Source of the DNA: an uncultured Muribaculaceae bacterium
GTDB lineage: Bacteria > Bacteroidota > Bacteroidia > Bacteroidales > Muribaculaceae
Reading direction: 5' to 3'
NCBI GenBank assembly: GCA_910584125.1
Contig: CAJTXU010000012.1
Coordinates: 1-64,000, forward strand
DNA: 64,000 bases
The notes under the pieces are model-generated. The model saw nothing but the letters and a program-made list of their open reading frames with translations, ran no database searches and had not been told where the DNA came from. The translations under genes were made by a program, and so were the position numbers. Within the stretch, counting starts at the first letter, position 1, and the number at the start of each line of letters is the position of its first letter. Below are positions 27,054 through 35,495 of the stretch, piece after piece.

Positions 27054-28694
27054 ATGAAGAGAACGATTATCTACGGGGCGCTCGCCGCCCTTGCGGCGGT
27101 GGCTTTCGAAGCCGATGCCTGCACCAATCTGATCGCCGCCAAGGGCGCCACAGCCGACGGTTCGGTGATGATGACCTATTCGGCCGACTCGCACAATCTC
27201 TACGGGTTCCTGCATCACAGTCCCGCCGGCAAGCACGCCAAGGGCGAGACCCGCAAGATATTCGAATGGGACACCAACAAGCCGCTCGGCGAGATTCCGC
27301 AGGTCGAGGAGACCTATAACGTTATCGGCAACATGAACGAGCATCAGGTCGTGATAGGGGAGTCGACATGGGGAGGCCGCGAGGAACTCGCCGACACCAC
27401 AGGCCAGGCCGTGATGGATTACGGTTCGCTGATATACGTCACCCTCGAACGTGCCAAGACAGCACGCGAGGCCCTCGACATCATGACCGACCTCGTGGCC
27501 AAACATGGTTACGCGTCGGGCGGCGAGTCGTTCACGATCGCCGACAAGAACGAGGTATGGGTGCTCGAGATGATTGGCAAGGGTGCCGAGAAGGGAGCCG
27601 TATGGATCGCCGTGCGCATCCCCGACAACGCAATCTCCGGCCACGCCAACGAGCCACGCATCCGCAAGGTCAACCTCAAGGACAAGGAGAACGTGCGCTA
27701 CTCGAAAGATATGATCTCGTTCGCCCGCAAGCGCGGTTATTTCACCGGTAAGGACGAGGACTTCTCTTTTGCCGACGTCTACGCCACGCATGACGCCTCG
27801 ACGCGACGCGGCTGCGACGCACGCGTTTGGAGTTACTTCCGCCGCTTCAACAAGGATGCCGACAAATATTTCGCATGGTGCAACGCCGACAGCGACGAGC
27901 CTATGCCCCTCTATATCGTGCCCGACCGCAAGGTGTCTCTGGCCGAGATGCAGGAGTCGATGCGCGACCATTTCGAGGGCACGCCCTACGAGATGACTTC
28001 CGACATAGGCGCGGGGCCCTATCACGTGCCTTACCGCTGGCGCCCGATGGAATATGAGGTCGACGGCAAGAAATACTGCATGGAGCGCGCCATCGCGACC
28101 CAGCAGACCGGCTGGAGCTTCGTGAGCCAGTGCCGAGACTGGCTCCCCGACCTTGTCGGTGGTCTCTTATGGTTCGGCACTGACGACACCGGCACGACCG
28201 TCTACATGCCGTTCTACTGCGGCATGACGGAGGTCCCCGCCGAACTGGCCGAGGGCGACATCAACACGCTGTCGCTCGGTTCGAACTTCTGGGTGAACAA
28301 CATCGTGGCCAACCAGGCCTACAACCGTTATGACCAGATGATTCCCGACATCCGCAAGGTGCAGGGCGGTCTTGAGAACAGCTACGCCGATGCCGTGAAG
28401 ACAAGCGACAAGGCTCTCGCCGCGATGCTCGAGGGCGGCGACTCCAACGGATATGCCAATGCAGTCAACACGATGGGGGCCTCGATCGCAAAAAATGCCA
28501 CCGACGCCTACCGCGACTTGGCCGGATATCTCTTCGTCAAGTATATGGACGGCAACGTGAAGAAGACCGACGAGAACGGCGACTTCATCAAGTCGGAATA
28601 CGGTCTGCCGGTCTACCCGACGTTCCCCGGCTACGACAAGCGTTATTACGAGCAGATCGTCAAGGAGTCAGGCAACCATTTCCTCATCAAGTAA
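27054..28694 (+). CDS. C69 family dipeptidase
   Basis: C69 (PepD-like) enzymes are N-terminal-nucleophile hydrolases that cut dipeptides. The 546-residue protein begins with a signal-like segment MKRTIIYGALAALAAVAF. The cysteine at residue 23 (EADACTNLIAAKGATADG) is the expected nucleophile exposed after cleavage. Further family blocks are MNEHQVVIGESTWGGRE and YGSLIYVTLERAKTAREA. Length is typical of the longer Bacteroidetes members. It is probably periplasmic. The gene stands alone between a promoter overlapping the previous terminator and its own terminator. The sequence shows no lipobox or T9SS tail. Confidence 0.9.
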   Translation: MKRTIIYGALAALAAVAFEADACTNLIAAKGATADGSVMMTYSADSHNLYGFLHHSPAGKHAKGETRKIFEWDTNKPLGEIPQVEETYNVIGNMNEHQVVIGESTWGGREELADTTGQAVMDYGSLIYVTLERAKTAREALDIMTDLVAKHGYASGGESFTIADKNEVWVLEMIGKGAEKGAVWIAVRIPDNAISGHANEPRIRKVNLKDKENVRYSKDMISFARKRGYFTGKDEDFSFADVYATHDASTRRGCDARVWSYFRRFNKDADKYFAWCNADSDEPMPLYIVPDRKVSLAEMQESMRDHFEGTPYEMTSDIGAGPYHVPYRWRPMEYEVDGKKYCMERAIATQQTGWSFVSQCRDWLPDLVGGLLWFGTDDTGTTVYMPFYCGMTEVPAELAEGDINTLSLGSNFWVNNIVANQAYNRYDQMIPDIRKVQGGLENSYADAVKTSDKALAAMLEGGDSNGYANAVNTMGASIAKNATDAYRDLAGYLFVKYMDGNVKKTDENGDFIKSEYGLPVYPTFPGYDKRYYEQIVKESGNHFLIK

Positions 28695-28723
28695 TCGGCT
28701 TAACCCTATCTGTAAATATTTAC

Positions 28724-28764
28724 AAAACCGCCACCAATTTTTTGAATTGGTGGCGGTTTTGTAA
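28724..28764 (+). terminator. Terminator of the C69 dipeptidase gene
   Basis: AAAACCGCCACCAATT (28724-28739) pairs perfectly with AATTGGTGGCGGTTTT (28745-28760) around a T-rich loop. It may also serve the converging gene ending at 28874. Confidence 0.88.
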
Positions 28765-28873
28765 GTATGGAAAATGAATTTGTGGTGTAAAGGATATAAG
28801 CGATAGTCGCATTGTTGCAGGAGAACCCGAATTCACGCAGGACTCGCGACGCCTCTAATCATTAACCATTGTC

Positions 28874-30586
28874 TTAGAAGACTTTGGATTTGGCGAGGCG
28901 GTGGCGGGCGGCGGAGAAGACGGCGGCTATCTTGATGACTTTGCGGCCGTCTGCGGCGAATGCTCCGGCGTAGCAGCGGTCCTCGATCTGACGCATCGCC
29001 TCGTCGAGCACGCGCAGCACTTCGGCCGAGTCGTCCTCTTTCTCGAAGTGCTCCTCCTCTTTTATGAACTCCTCTTGCGCTCTCGGGTCTCCGTATGGCA
29101 CCGTGGGTTCGCAGAGGTAGTCGGTCACTCCGTTCTCGTCGGGGACGCGCCAGTTTTTTCTTCGGCGACGGTCCGCGACCTTGAGCTCCATCACGTAGAT
29201 ATAGTGTGGGGTCTTGACCAGCAGGTCGATGGAACCCTCGGACGTGTGCCGCTCGGCCTCGGTATAGTAGCCGAGCATAGTCAGAAGCACATACATCACT
29301 GTCTGCCAATAGCTCTCGTAGTCGTGATATTTGCGCAGGTCGTAAGGAATGCCGGCGAAGAAGGCTCCAAGGCGGTCGAGGAAACCCTCCGCGTCGCCAT
29401 CCATGAGCAGTTCTGACATGTCTTCGGCGCTGAACGACGATTTCTCCGAGTTCCCTCCGTATGCATACATGAACTCATTGAGGAATCCGCTCTCAACCTC
29501 TATGTTGGGATATCCGAGTATGAGTCGTCCAGTCCTCGGATTACAGGATTTGATGGTAAGGTAGCCGGTCTGATAAAGTAGGGGGACGGGTCGCACTCCA
29601 AACTGCGTTATGTCGCTAAGGTCTGATTCGTCAGATTTCGTGCCGTCAAGATTGCGTATGTTTATCCTGTTTCGAATCACGAGGTCCACAAGCATCTTAG
29701 AAGTACCGGTCGAGAACCAGTAGTCGCCGAATTTCTGCTCGTTGAGCGTCAACAACAGACTGAACGGATTGTAGATGTCGGGACATTCTGTGCTGAAATG
29801 ATATCCGTCATAATGTTTCTTGAGATTGGCATACATCGCCTTGATGTCCATCTTTTTCTTTGCCGAGAATTCTCTCACTCCTGTATCGAAATACTTATGC
29901 AATTCGTCTTCGGTGATGCCGCAGATGGTGGAGAATCGGTCGCTCAAAGATATGTCGTTGAGGTTGTTGAGACCGGAGAATACGCTGACTTTGCCGAATT
30001 TGGTCACTCCGGTGATCACCGCCAGCTTTATGAACGGGTCCAGAGTCTTGAGCGAGGAGTAGAATCCGCGCAGGTCTGTCTGGTGGATGGTGAATATCTC
30101 ATCATTGAGAATGTTGTCGGTCAGCGGTTTGTCATACTCGTCGATCAGTATCACGACTCTGTGTCCCGTCTTTTTGTAAGCCTCTCTGACGAGCCATTCG
30201 AATCGTTCGGAAATGGAGCGGTCCTTTCGGAGGTCGCCATACACTTCCTCCCAACGTTCGAGGTGCTTGTTGATGATGGCCACTACTGACCCCCTTTCGC
30301 CATACCGCTCGTTGTTCAGATCGAGATGGAAGACAGGCCTCGGAGTCCATTCCTCAGGGCGCATGCTATCGATGGCGAGACCGTGGAAGAGTTCGCGGTT
30401 GCCTTCGTAATATTCATGCAGCATCGACAGCAGCAGGCTCTTGCCGAATCGCCGCGGGCGACCTAAGAAATAGAACTTGCCGCTTTCGAGCAACGGTATG
30501 CACCAAGTCTTGTCGACATAGACATATCCATCCTTGATTATTTCTCTGAACGACTGTATGCCTACCGGGTATTTCAACTCCTCCAT
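28874..30586 (-). CDS. DUF1703-type AAA ATPase/PD-(D/E)XK nuclease family protein
   Basis: A 570-residue cytoplasmic protein. The N-terminal AAA-like domain starts with the family hallmark YPVGIQSFREIIKDGYVYVDKT (shown in part) and has an unusual P-loop region FLGRPRRFGKSLLLSML and a Walker B-like VILIDEYDKPL (about residue 145). The C-terminal nuclease-like domain has GSIDLLVKTPHYIYVMELK near residue 470. I chose the ATG at 30586, 40 bases after a -7 box; the longer start at 30628 would sit on the transcription start. Function is unknown; such genes are multicopy in Bacteroidales and show paralogous copies, one of which is cut by the left window edge. Confidence 0.9.
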   Translation of the reverse strand: MEELKYPVGIQSFREIIKDGYVYVDKTWCIPLLESGKFYFLGRPRRFGKSLLLSMLHEYYEGNRELFHGLAIDSMRPEEWTPRPVFHLDLNNERYGERGSVVAIINKHLERWEEVYGDLRKDRSISERFEWLVREAYKKTGHRVVILIDEYDKPLTDNILNDEIFTIHQTDLRGFYSSLKTLDPFIKLAVITGVTKFGKVSVFSGLNNLNDISLSDRFSTICGITEDELHKYFDTGVREFSAKKKMDIKAMYANLKKHYDGYHFSTECPDIYNPFSLLLTLNEQKFGDYWFSTGTSKMLVDLVIRNRINIRNLDGTKSDESDLSDITQFGVRPVPLLYQTGYLTIKSCNPRTGRLILGYPNIEVESGFLNEFMYAYGGNSEKSSFSAEDMSELLMDGDAEGFLDRLGAFFAGIPYDLRKYHDYESYWQTVMYVLLTMLGYYTEAERHTSEGSIDLLVKTPHYIYVMELKVADRRRRKNWRVPDENGVTDYLCEPTVPYGDPRAQEEFIKEEEHFEKEDDSAEVLRVLDEAMRQIEDRCYAGAFAADGRKVIKIAAVFSAARHRLAKSKVF

Positions 30587-30632
30587 AATCACGACTTTTT
30601 GCTGATTTGCAGATGGAGATTTCTCCACCCTA

Positions 30633-30640
30633 CAAAATTA
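30633..30640 (-). promoter_or_regulatory. -7 promoter box of the DUF1703 gene
   Basis: On the minus strand this is TAATTTTG, matching TAnnTTTG, 47 bases before the chosen start codon. Confidence 0.6.
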
Positions 30641-30704
30641 ACAATTTAAATCGGAAAACGCAAACACTCCTCTCGCCGTGGCGGGTTATTTCGGGAAAAA
30701 TCGT

Positions 30705-30712
30705 TATCTTTG
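30705..30712 (+). promoter_or_regulatory. -7 promoter box of the membrane-bound regulator gene
   Basis: TATCTTTG matches TAnnTTTG. The ATG follows after four bases, so transcription should start on or beside the start codon. Confidence 0.55.
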
Positions 30713-30716
30713 CGGC

Positions 30717-32393
30717 ATGAAAACATTCGGGACAACGATACGCCTTGTGGCGGCGTGTGTGGCAGTGATGCTGGTCGCGGCGTGCGGCCGGCGCGATCGG
30801 CATGGAGCGGAGATTTGGCATACCGGTGATCCGGAGGTCGACAACCTTCTTGCCTCAGCCGACCGCGTCGACGAGGTCGGGGACTTCGACCCCGAGGCCA
30901 TCGATTCCCTCATGCCTGTAGTCGAGCGTATTGCCGCGCAGAGAGGCGACAGCGCCATGGCCGGTATGGCCCGCGGAACGCTTGTATGGACGGCCGGCGA
31001 CTTCGACCGCGCCGCCGGAATCTTCCGCGCCGCCGAGGCACGTGTCGACTCCGCACGGCGTCCCTACCTGCTCGCCCGCATACGGCACGGGCTGTCGCGG
31101 TCACTGCCCGATGACTCGCTCGAGCGCAAGGCGGCGCTGCTTTACGAGGCCCTGCCGACATTCGCCGATGCCGGCGACAGCCTGAGGGTGATGCAGACGC
31201 TCTTCGATCTCAATGTGATATACGGATATGTATGGGACAGGGGTGTGCAGGCTTCCTGTCTCGGAACCGCCGCCGGATACGTGCCCGATTCTCTGCCCGT
31301 GCTGCGCGCGCTCATGGAGGCCAACGTGCTCGGACTCATTCGTTCCGAAGCCGACACCACGGCCTATCTGCATATGCTCGACTCGCTGAGACGAGACATC
31401 CGCATGACGGAAGCCGTGCCGCCCCTCGGGCTTATGGTCAACACCGACATCTACCGTCTGCGCGGCGACACAAGCTCCCTCGACTCGGCCCGCCGGTATG
31501 CGCGGATCACTGAGGAAGGGGCTCCCGGGCATCCTGCACTGTGGCTATACGACACATATCGCCTTCGCTATTTCGTCGACAAGAACCAGGCGGACTCCGC
31601 GCGAGTATACGCCGCGACGCTCGACAGCCTGTTGGGAGACGAGACTCCCTACGCGTCGGAGATGGTGGCCGAGCTAATCCACTACAGCGAATGGGCCGGC
31701 GACAGCGTCGGCGCCGCACGTCTCCGTCTGGCTCTGCGGAGTCTCGAAGAGGCCCGCGAGGCATACGGCAAGGGCCAGGACATGGCCGCCAGGAGCATGG
31801 ATCCCAGACTTTCGGCCTTCATCGACAGTCCCCGCGCCGGACGCCGCGACCGAACTCCGCTCACAGTCTGGCTGATTGTGGCGGCCGTCGCCGCATCTGT
31901 GGCCACGGTGATTATACTCGTACGCGTCAGACGGTCGCGCAGGCGTCCGGGCGGAAAACTGCAGGAGAAACTCGAAGACGCCAACCGCAGCCTCGCCGCC
32001 CAGCAGATCAGCGTCATCCACAAGGAGAATGTGATCAGAAACGTTCTCGAGCGTATTGAAGGCGACGGACTCGCGTGCGATGCCTCCGCGCGTGCCGAGA
32101 TACTATCCACATTGCGCAATGCCGTGAACGGCGCCGGAGAATGGGAGCGGTTCACCACCCTCTTCACGCAGGTGCGCCCCGATTTCACTCGCCGTCTCAC
32201 CGAGGCGTATCCCGCCCTGACGCCCGGCGAACTGAGGCTGTCGTGCCTGCTCAGCATCGGGCTTGACAACAAGCAGATATCGCGGCTGCTGAGCATCCAG
32301 CCCGATTCGGTAAAGAAAGCCCGTCAGAGACTGCGGGCGAAACTCGGAATACCGCAGGACGAGTCGTTCGACACCTTCTTCTCCAGATTCTGA
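30717..32393 (+). CDS. Lipoprotein-type membrane-spanning regulator with TPR-like sensor and C-terminal HTH
   Basis: A 558-residue one-protein signalling device. Residues 1-25 are a lipoprotein signal (VMLVAAC then GRR). Residues about 30-370 are helical, TPR-like repeats predicted to lie in the periplasm. One transmembrane helix (WLIVAAVAASVATVIILV, about 390-407) is followed by basic residues RVRRSRRR, a short coiled coil (KLQEKLEDANRSLAAQ) and a LuxR/Spo0A-type HTH (LTPGELRLSCLLSIGLDNKQIS, shown in part, then SVKKARQRLRAKLG). Similar TPR-TM-HTH proteins are common in Bacteroidetes. Its signal and target genes are unknown. Confidence 0.85.
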   Translation: MKTFGTTIRLVAACVAVMLVAACGRRDRHGAEIWHTGDPEVDNLLASADRVDEVGDFDPEAIDSLMPVVERIAAQRGDSAMAGMARGTLVWTAGDFDRAAGIFRAAEARVDSARRPYLLARIRHGLSRSLPDDSLERKAALLYEALPTFADAGDSLRVMQTLFDLNVIYGYVWDRGVQASCLGTAAGYVPDSLPVLRALMEANVLGLIRSEADTTAYLHMLDSLRRDIRMTEAVPPLGLMVNTDIYRLRGDTSSLDSARRYARITEEGAPGHPALWLYDTYRLRYFVDKNQADSARVYAATLDSLLGDETPYASEMVAELIHYSEWAGDSVGAARLRLALRSLEEAREAYGKGQDMAARSMDPRLSAFIDSPRAGRRDRTPLTVWLIVAAVAASVATVIILVRVRRSRRRPGGKLQEKLEDANRSLAAQQISVIHKENVIRNVLERIEGDGLACDASARAEILSTLRNAVNGAGEWERFTTLFTQVRPDFTRRLTEAYPALTPGELRLSCLLSIGLDNKQISRLLSIQPDSVKKARQRLRAKLGIPQDESFDTFFSRF

Positions 32394-32424
32394 GCACGCC
32401 CGTCACGCGAATTGCATGTCAAAT

Positions 32425-32455
32425 TTTGCCGAATCGAAAAAAATAATTAACTTTG
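32425..32455 (+). promoter_or_regulatory. Promoter of the pseudouridine synthase-asnS group
   Basis: TTTG (32425-32428) and TAACTTTG (32448-32455) are 19 bases apart. The leader to the start at 32621 is about 160 nucleotides. Confidence 0.75.
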
Positions 32456-32620
32456 CGCTTTGAATGTAATCAAACGTTAAAGTTGAAAAACATTGTAAAA
32501 CTCCACTTGAATCCTTAAAGCAAACATCGTTTACAGTTTAAAAACACGCGGACGGGCGATGACGGCCCCAATCCGCCATCCACGGCAGTGATGCCGGGGA
32601 GAGACATTATCATTACGACA

Positions 32621-34072
32621 ATGGAAGAAAAGAAACCAAAAAGACCTCGCATCGGCACCCAGGGTCTCGGTATGCCCTCGGTGGAGAATGCGGAACATGA
32701 GACTCGCTACGAAAAGGTAAATTACCCCTCCTCGCAGTCAGGCGACGGCGACGGCGACGACCGTCAGCAGGGTCACCAGGGTTATCAGCAGAGAAATTAC
32801 GGCGGTTACGGCCAGCAGCGCCAGCAGGGCGGCTATGGCCAGCAGCAGCGTCCCTACCAGCAACGTCAGCAGGGGGGCTACGGCCAGCAGCGTCCATATC
32901 AGCAGCGTCAGGCCGGCTACCAGCCCCGTCCCTACCAGCAGCGTCAGCAGGGGGGCTACGGTCAGCAGCAGCGTCAGCCGAACGGCTACGGCCAGCAGCA
33001 GCGTCAGCAGGGCGGCTATGGTCAGCAGCAGCGTCAGCAGGGCGGCTACGGCCAGCAGCGCCAGCAGAACGGCTACGGCCAGCAGCGTCAGCAGGGTGGC
33101 TACGGCCAGCAGCGCCAGCAGAACAACGGCTACGGCCAGCAGCGTCAGCAGAACGGCTATGGCCAGCAGCGTCAGCAGGGCGGCTACCAGCAGCGCGGAG
33201 GACAGCAGCGTCAGCAGGGCGGATTCCATAACCGCAACAACCAGCAGCGCCAGCAGGGAGGATACAACAAGCAAGGCGGCAACTGGAACAACAACCAGCA
33301 GAAGTTCACTCCGCGTCCCAAACAGATCGACTACGTGCTCGAGGACGTGGATCCGAATTCGGAGATCCGTCTCAACAAATACATGGCCAACGCCGGAATC
33401 TGCTCGCGCCGTGAGGCCGACGAATACATCACGGCCGGCAAGGTCAAGGTCAACGGAGAGGTCGTCAAGGAGCTCGGCACGAAGATCTCGCGCAACGACG
33501 TCGTGGAATACGACGACAAGGTAGTGACGCCCGAGCGCAAGTGCTACGTGCTGCTCAACAAGCCCAAGGACTGCGTGACGACGAGCGACGACCCCAACGG
33601 CCGCACCACCGTGCTAGACATCGTCAAGAACGCCTGTGAGGAGCGCATATATCCCGTTGGACGCCTCGACCGCAATACGACGGGCGTGCTTCTGCTCACC
33701 AATGACGGCGACCTCGCCTCGAAGCTCACGCACCCCAAGTTCGTGAAGAAGAAAATATATCATGTCTGGACCGACAAGGACATCACCGAGGAAGACATGC
33801 AGCGCATCGCCGACGGCATAGAGCTTGAGGACGGCGAGATTCACGCCGACGCCATCTCGTATGTCAGCGACGACCGCAACCAGGCCGGCATCGAGATCCA
33901 CAGCGGGCGCAACCGCATCGTGCGCCGCATCTTCGAGCATCTCGGCTACCGCGTCGTGAAACTCGACCGTGTCTATTTCGCCGGACTCACGAAGAAAAAC
34001 CTGCCCCGCGGCCGCTGGCGTTACCTCACCCAGGAGGAAGTCAACTACCTGCGCATGGGCGCATTTGAATAA
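32621..34072 (+). CDS. rRNA pseudouridine synthase (RluB/RsuA family) with long Q/G/Y-rich N-terminal tail
   Basis: The enzyme isomerises a uridine in ribosomal RNA. Of 483 residues, about 1-235 are disordered: after a basic start (MEEKKPKRPRIGTQG) come many units like GGYGQQRQQ. The C-terminal part has the S4 RNA-binding domain (IRLNKYMANAGICSRREADEYI, shown in part) and the catalytic motif VGRLDRNTTGVLLLTNDG with the essential aspartate. The ATG at 32621 is chosen; ATGs at 32588 and 32591 are possible. asnS follows after 13 bases. The tail resembles FUS/hnRNP-type prion-like regions in composition, and may mediate RNA binding or condensation (inference). Confidence 0.92.
   Translation: MEEKKPKRPRIGTQGLGMPSVENAEHETRYEKVNYPSSQSGDGDGDDRQQGHQGYQQRNYGGYGQQRQQGGYGQQQRPYQQRQQGGYGQQRPYQQRQAGYQPRPYQQRQQGGYGQQQRQPNGYGQQQRQQGGYGQQQRQQGGYGQQRQQNGYGQQRQQGGYGQQRQQNNGYGQQRQQNGYGQQRQQGGYQQRGGQQRQQGGFHNRNNQQRQQGGYNKQGGNWNNNQQKFTPRPKQIDYVLEDVDPNSEIRLNKYMANAGICSRREADEYITAGKVKVNGEVVKELGTKISRNDVVEYDDKVVTPERKCYVLLNKPKDCVTTSDDPNGRTTVLDIVKNACEERIYPVGRLDRNTTGVLLLTNDGDLASKLTHPKFVKKKIYHVWTDKDITEEDMQRIADGIELEDGEIHADAISYVSDDRNQAGIEIHSGRNRIVRRIFEHLGYRVVKLDRVYFAGLTKKNLPRGRWRYLTQEEVNYLRMGAFE
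32800..33290 (+). repeat. Imperfect coding tandem repeat of about 24 bp
   Basis: The unit GGCTACGGCCAGCAGCGTCAGCAG recurs with small variations and occasional shortening, encoding GYGQQRQQ. This invites length change by slippage or recombination. Confidence 0.85.
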
Positions 34073-34085
34073 GAAGAATACCGAT

Positions 34086-35483
34086 ATGGAAAAGATACGC
34101 AGATCAACCGTCAGGCAGCTGCTCGCCGAAGGCGCGCAGGCTGTCGGATCGAAAGTCGACGTCAAGGGCTGGGTACGCACCCGCCGGGGCAACAAGAATG
34201 TCCAGTTCGTCGCGCTCAACGACGGAAGCACCATCAAGAACCTGCAGATCGTGCTCGACCTCTCGAAGTTCGACGACGAGGCCCTGAAGCCCGTAACGAC
34301 CGGCTCGAGCATCCACGTGCAGGGCACGCTCGTGGCCTCGCAGGGCAAGGGCCAGAGCGTCGAGGTCCAGGCCGACGAGCTTGAGGTCTACGGCACGGCC
34401 GACCCCGCCACATACCCCCTGCAGAAGAAGGGACACACGCTCGAGTTCCTGCGCGAGAAGGCGCACCTGCGCCCGCGCACCAACACGTTCGGCGCCGTGC
34501 TGCGCATACGCCACGCGCTCGCTTATGCGATCCACAAGTTCTTCAACGACAAGGGATTCTATTATTTCCACACGCCGCTCATCACGGCCTCCGACTGCGA
34601 GGGCGCCGGCGCGCAGTTCCAGGTGACGACCCTGCCGCTCGACTCCCTGCCGCTCAACGAGGAGGGACGCCCCGACTACACGCAGGACTTCTTCGGCAAG
34701 ATGGCGAGCCTCACCGTCTCGGGCCAGCTCGAGGGCGAGCTCGGAGCCACGGCCCTCGGCTGCATCTACACGTTCGGCCCGACCTTCCGCGCCGAGAATT
34801 CCAACACTCCGCGACACCTGTCGGAGTTCTGGATGATCGAGCCGGAGATGGCCTTCTATGAGATCGAGGACAACATGGACCTCGCCGAGGAGTTCATCAA
34901 ATACTGTATCAACTACGCCCTCGAGCACTGCAAGGACGACATAGACTTTCTGGCCGAGCATTTCGACAAGGACCTCGTGGAGCGTCTGCGCTTCGTGGTC
35001 GACAACGACTTCGTGCGCCTGCCCTACACCGAGGGCGTCCGTATCCTCGAGGAGTCGGGCCGCAAGTTCGAGTTCCCCGTATACTGGGGAGTCGATCTGG
35101 CCTCCGAGCACGAGCGTTATCTGGTGGAGGAGCATTTCAAGCGTCCCGTCATACTCACCGACTATCCCAAGGAAATCAAGGCCTTCTACATGAAGCTCAA
35201 CGACGACGGCAAGACCGTCCGCGCCATGGACGTGCTCTTCCCCAAGATCGGCGAGATCATCGGCGGTTCGCAGCGTGAGGAAAGCTACGACAAGCTTCAG
35301 GGCCGCATCGACGAGCTCGGCCTCACGGGCATGGAGTGGTATCTCGACACGCGCCGTTACGGCACGGTCCCCCACTCGGGCTTCGGCCTCGGCTTCGAGC
35401 GCCTCGTGCTCTTCGTGACCGGTATGCAGAACATCCGCGACGTCATCCCCTTCCCGCGTTATCCCAACAACTGCGAGTATTAA
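34086..35483 (+). CDS. asnS: Asparaginyl-tRNA synthetase
   Basis: AsnRS charges tRNA-Asn with asparagine. The 465-residue class II enzyme has an N-terminal OB anticodon-binding domain (about residues 15-105, with GWVRTRRGNKNVQFVALNDG), motif 2 (FGPTFRAENSNTPRHLSEFWMIEPE, shown as FRAENSNTPRHLSEFW) and motif 3 (GFGLGFERLVLFVTGMQNIRD, shown as GFGLGFERL). The combination RHLSEFWM is specific to AsnRS rather than AspRS. The start is at 34086, 13 bases after the pseudouridine synthase stop. A direct AsnRS means this organism does not need transamidation for tRNA-Asn. Confidence 0.97.
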   Translation: MEKIRRSTVRQLLAEGAQAVGSKVDVKGWVRTRRGNKNVQFVALNDGSTIKNLQIVLDLSKFDDEALKPVTTGSSIHVQGTLVASQGKGQSVEVQADELEVYGTADPATYPLQKKGHTLEFLREKAHLRPRTNTFGAVLRIRHALAYAIHKFFNDKGFYYFHTPLITASDCEGAGAQFQVTTLPLDSLPLNEEGRPDYTQDFFGKMASLTVSGQLEGELGATALGCIYTFGPTFRAENSNTPRHLSEFWMIEPEMAFYEIEDNMDLAEEFIKYCINYALEHCKDDIDFLAEHFDKDLVERLRFVVDNDFVRLPYTEGVRILEESGRKFEFPVYWGVDLASEHERYLVEEHFKRPVILTDYPKEIKAFYMKLNDDGKTVRAMDVLFPKIGEIIGGSQREESYDKLQGRIDELGLTGMEWYLDTRRYGTVPHSGFGLGFERLVLFVTGMQNIRDVIPFPRYPNNCEY

Positions 35484-35495
35484 TCCGACAGCGGG

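Noticed and set aside
32738..33274. A leucine-rich minus-strand frame opposite the pseudouridine synthase tail
   Set aside because: It is the reverse translation of the CAGCAGCG repeat, not a membrane protein gene.
32800..33290. Possible CRISPR array because of regular repeats
   Set aside because: The repeats are in frame, contiguous without spacers and encode GYGQQRQQ, so this is a coding tandem repeat.
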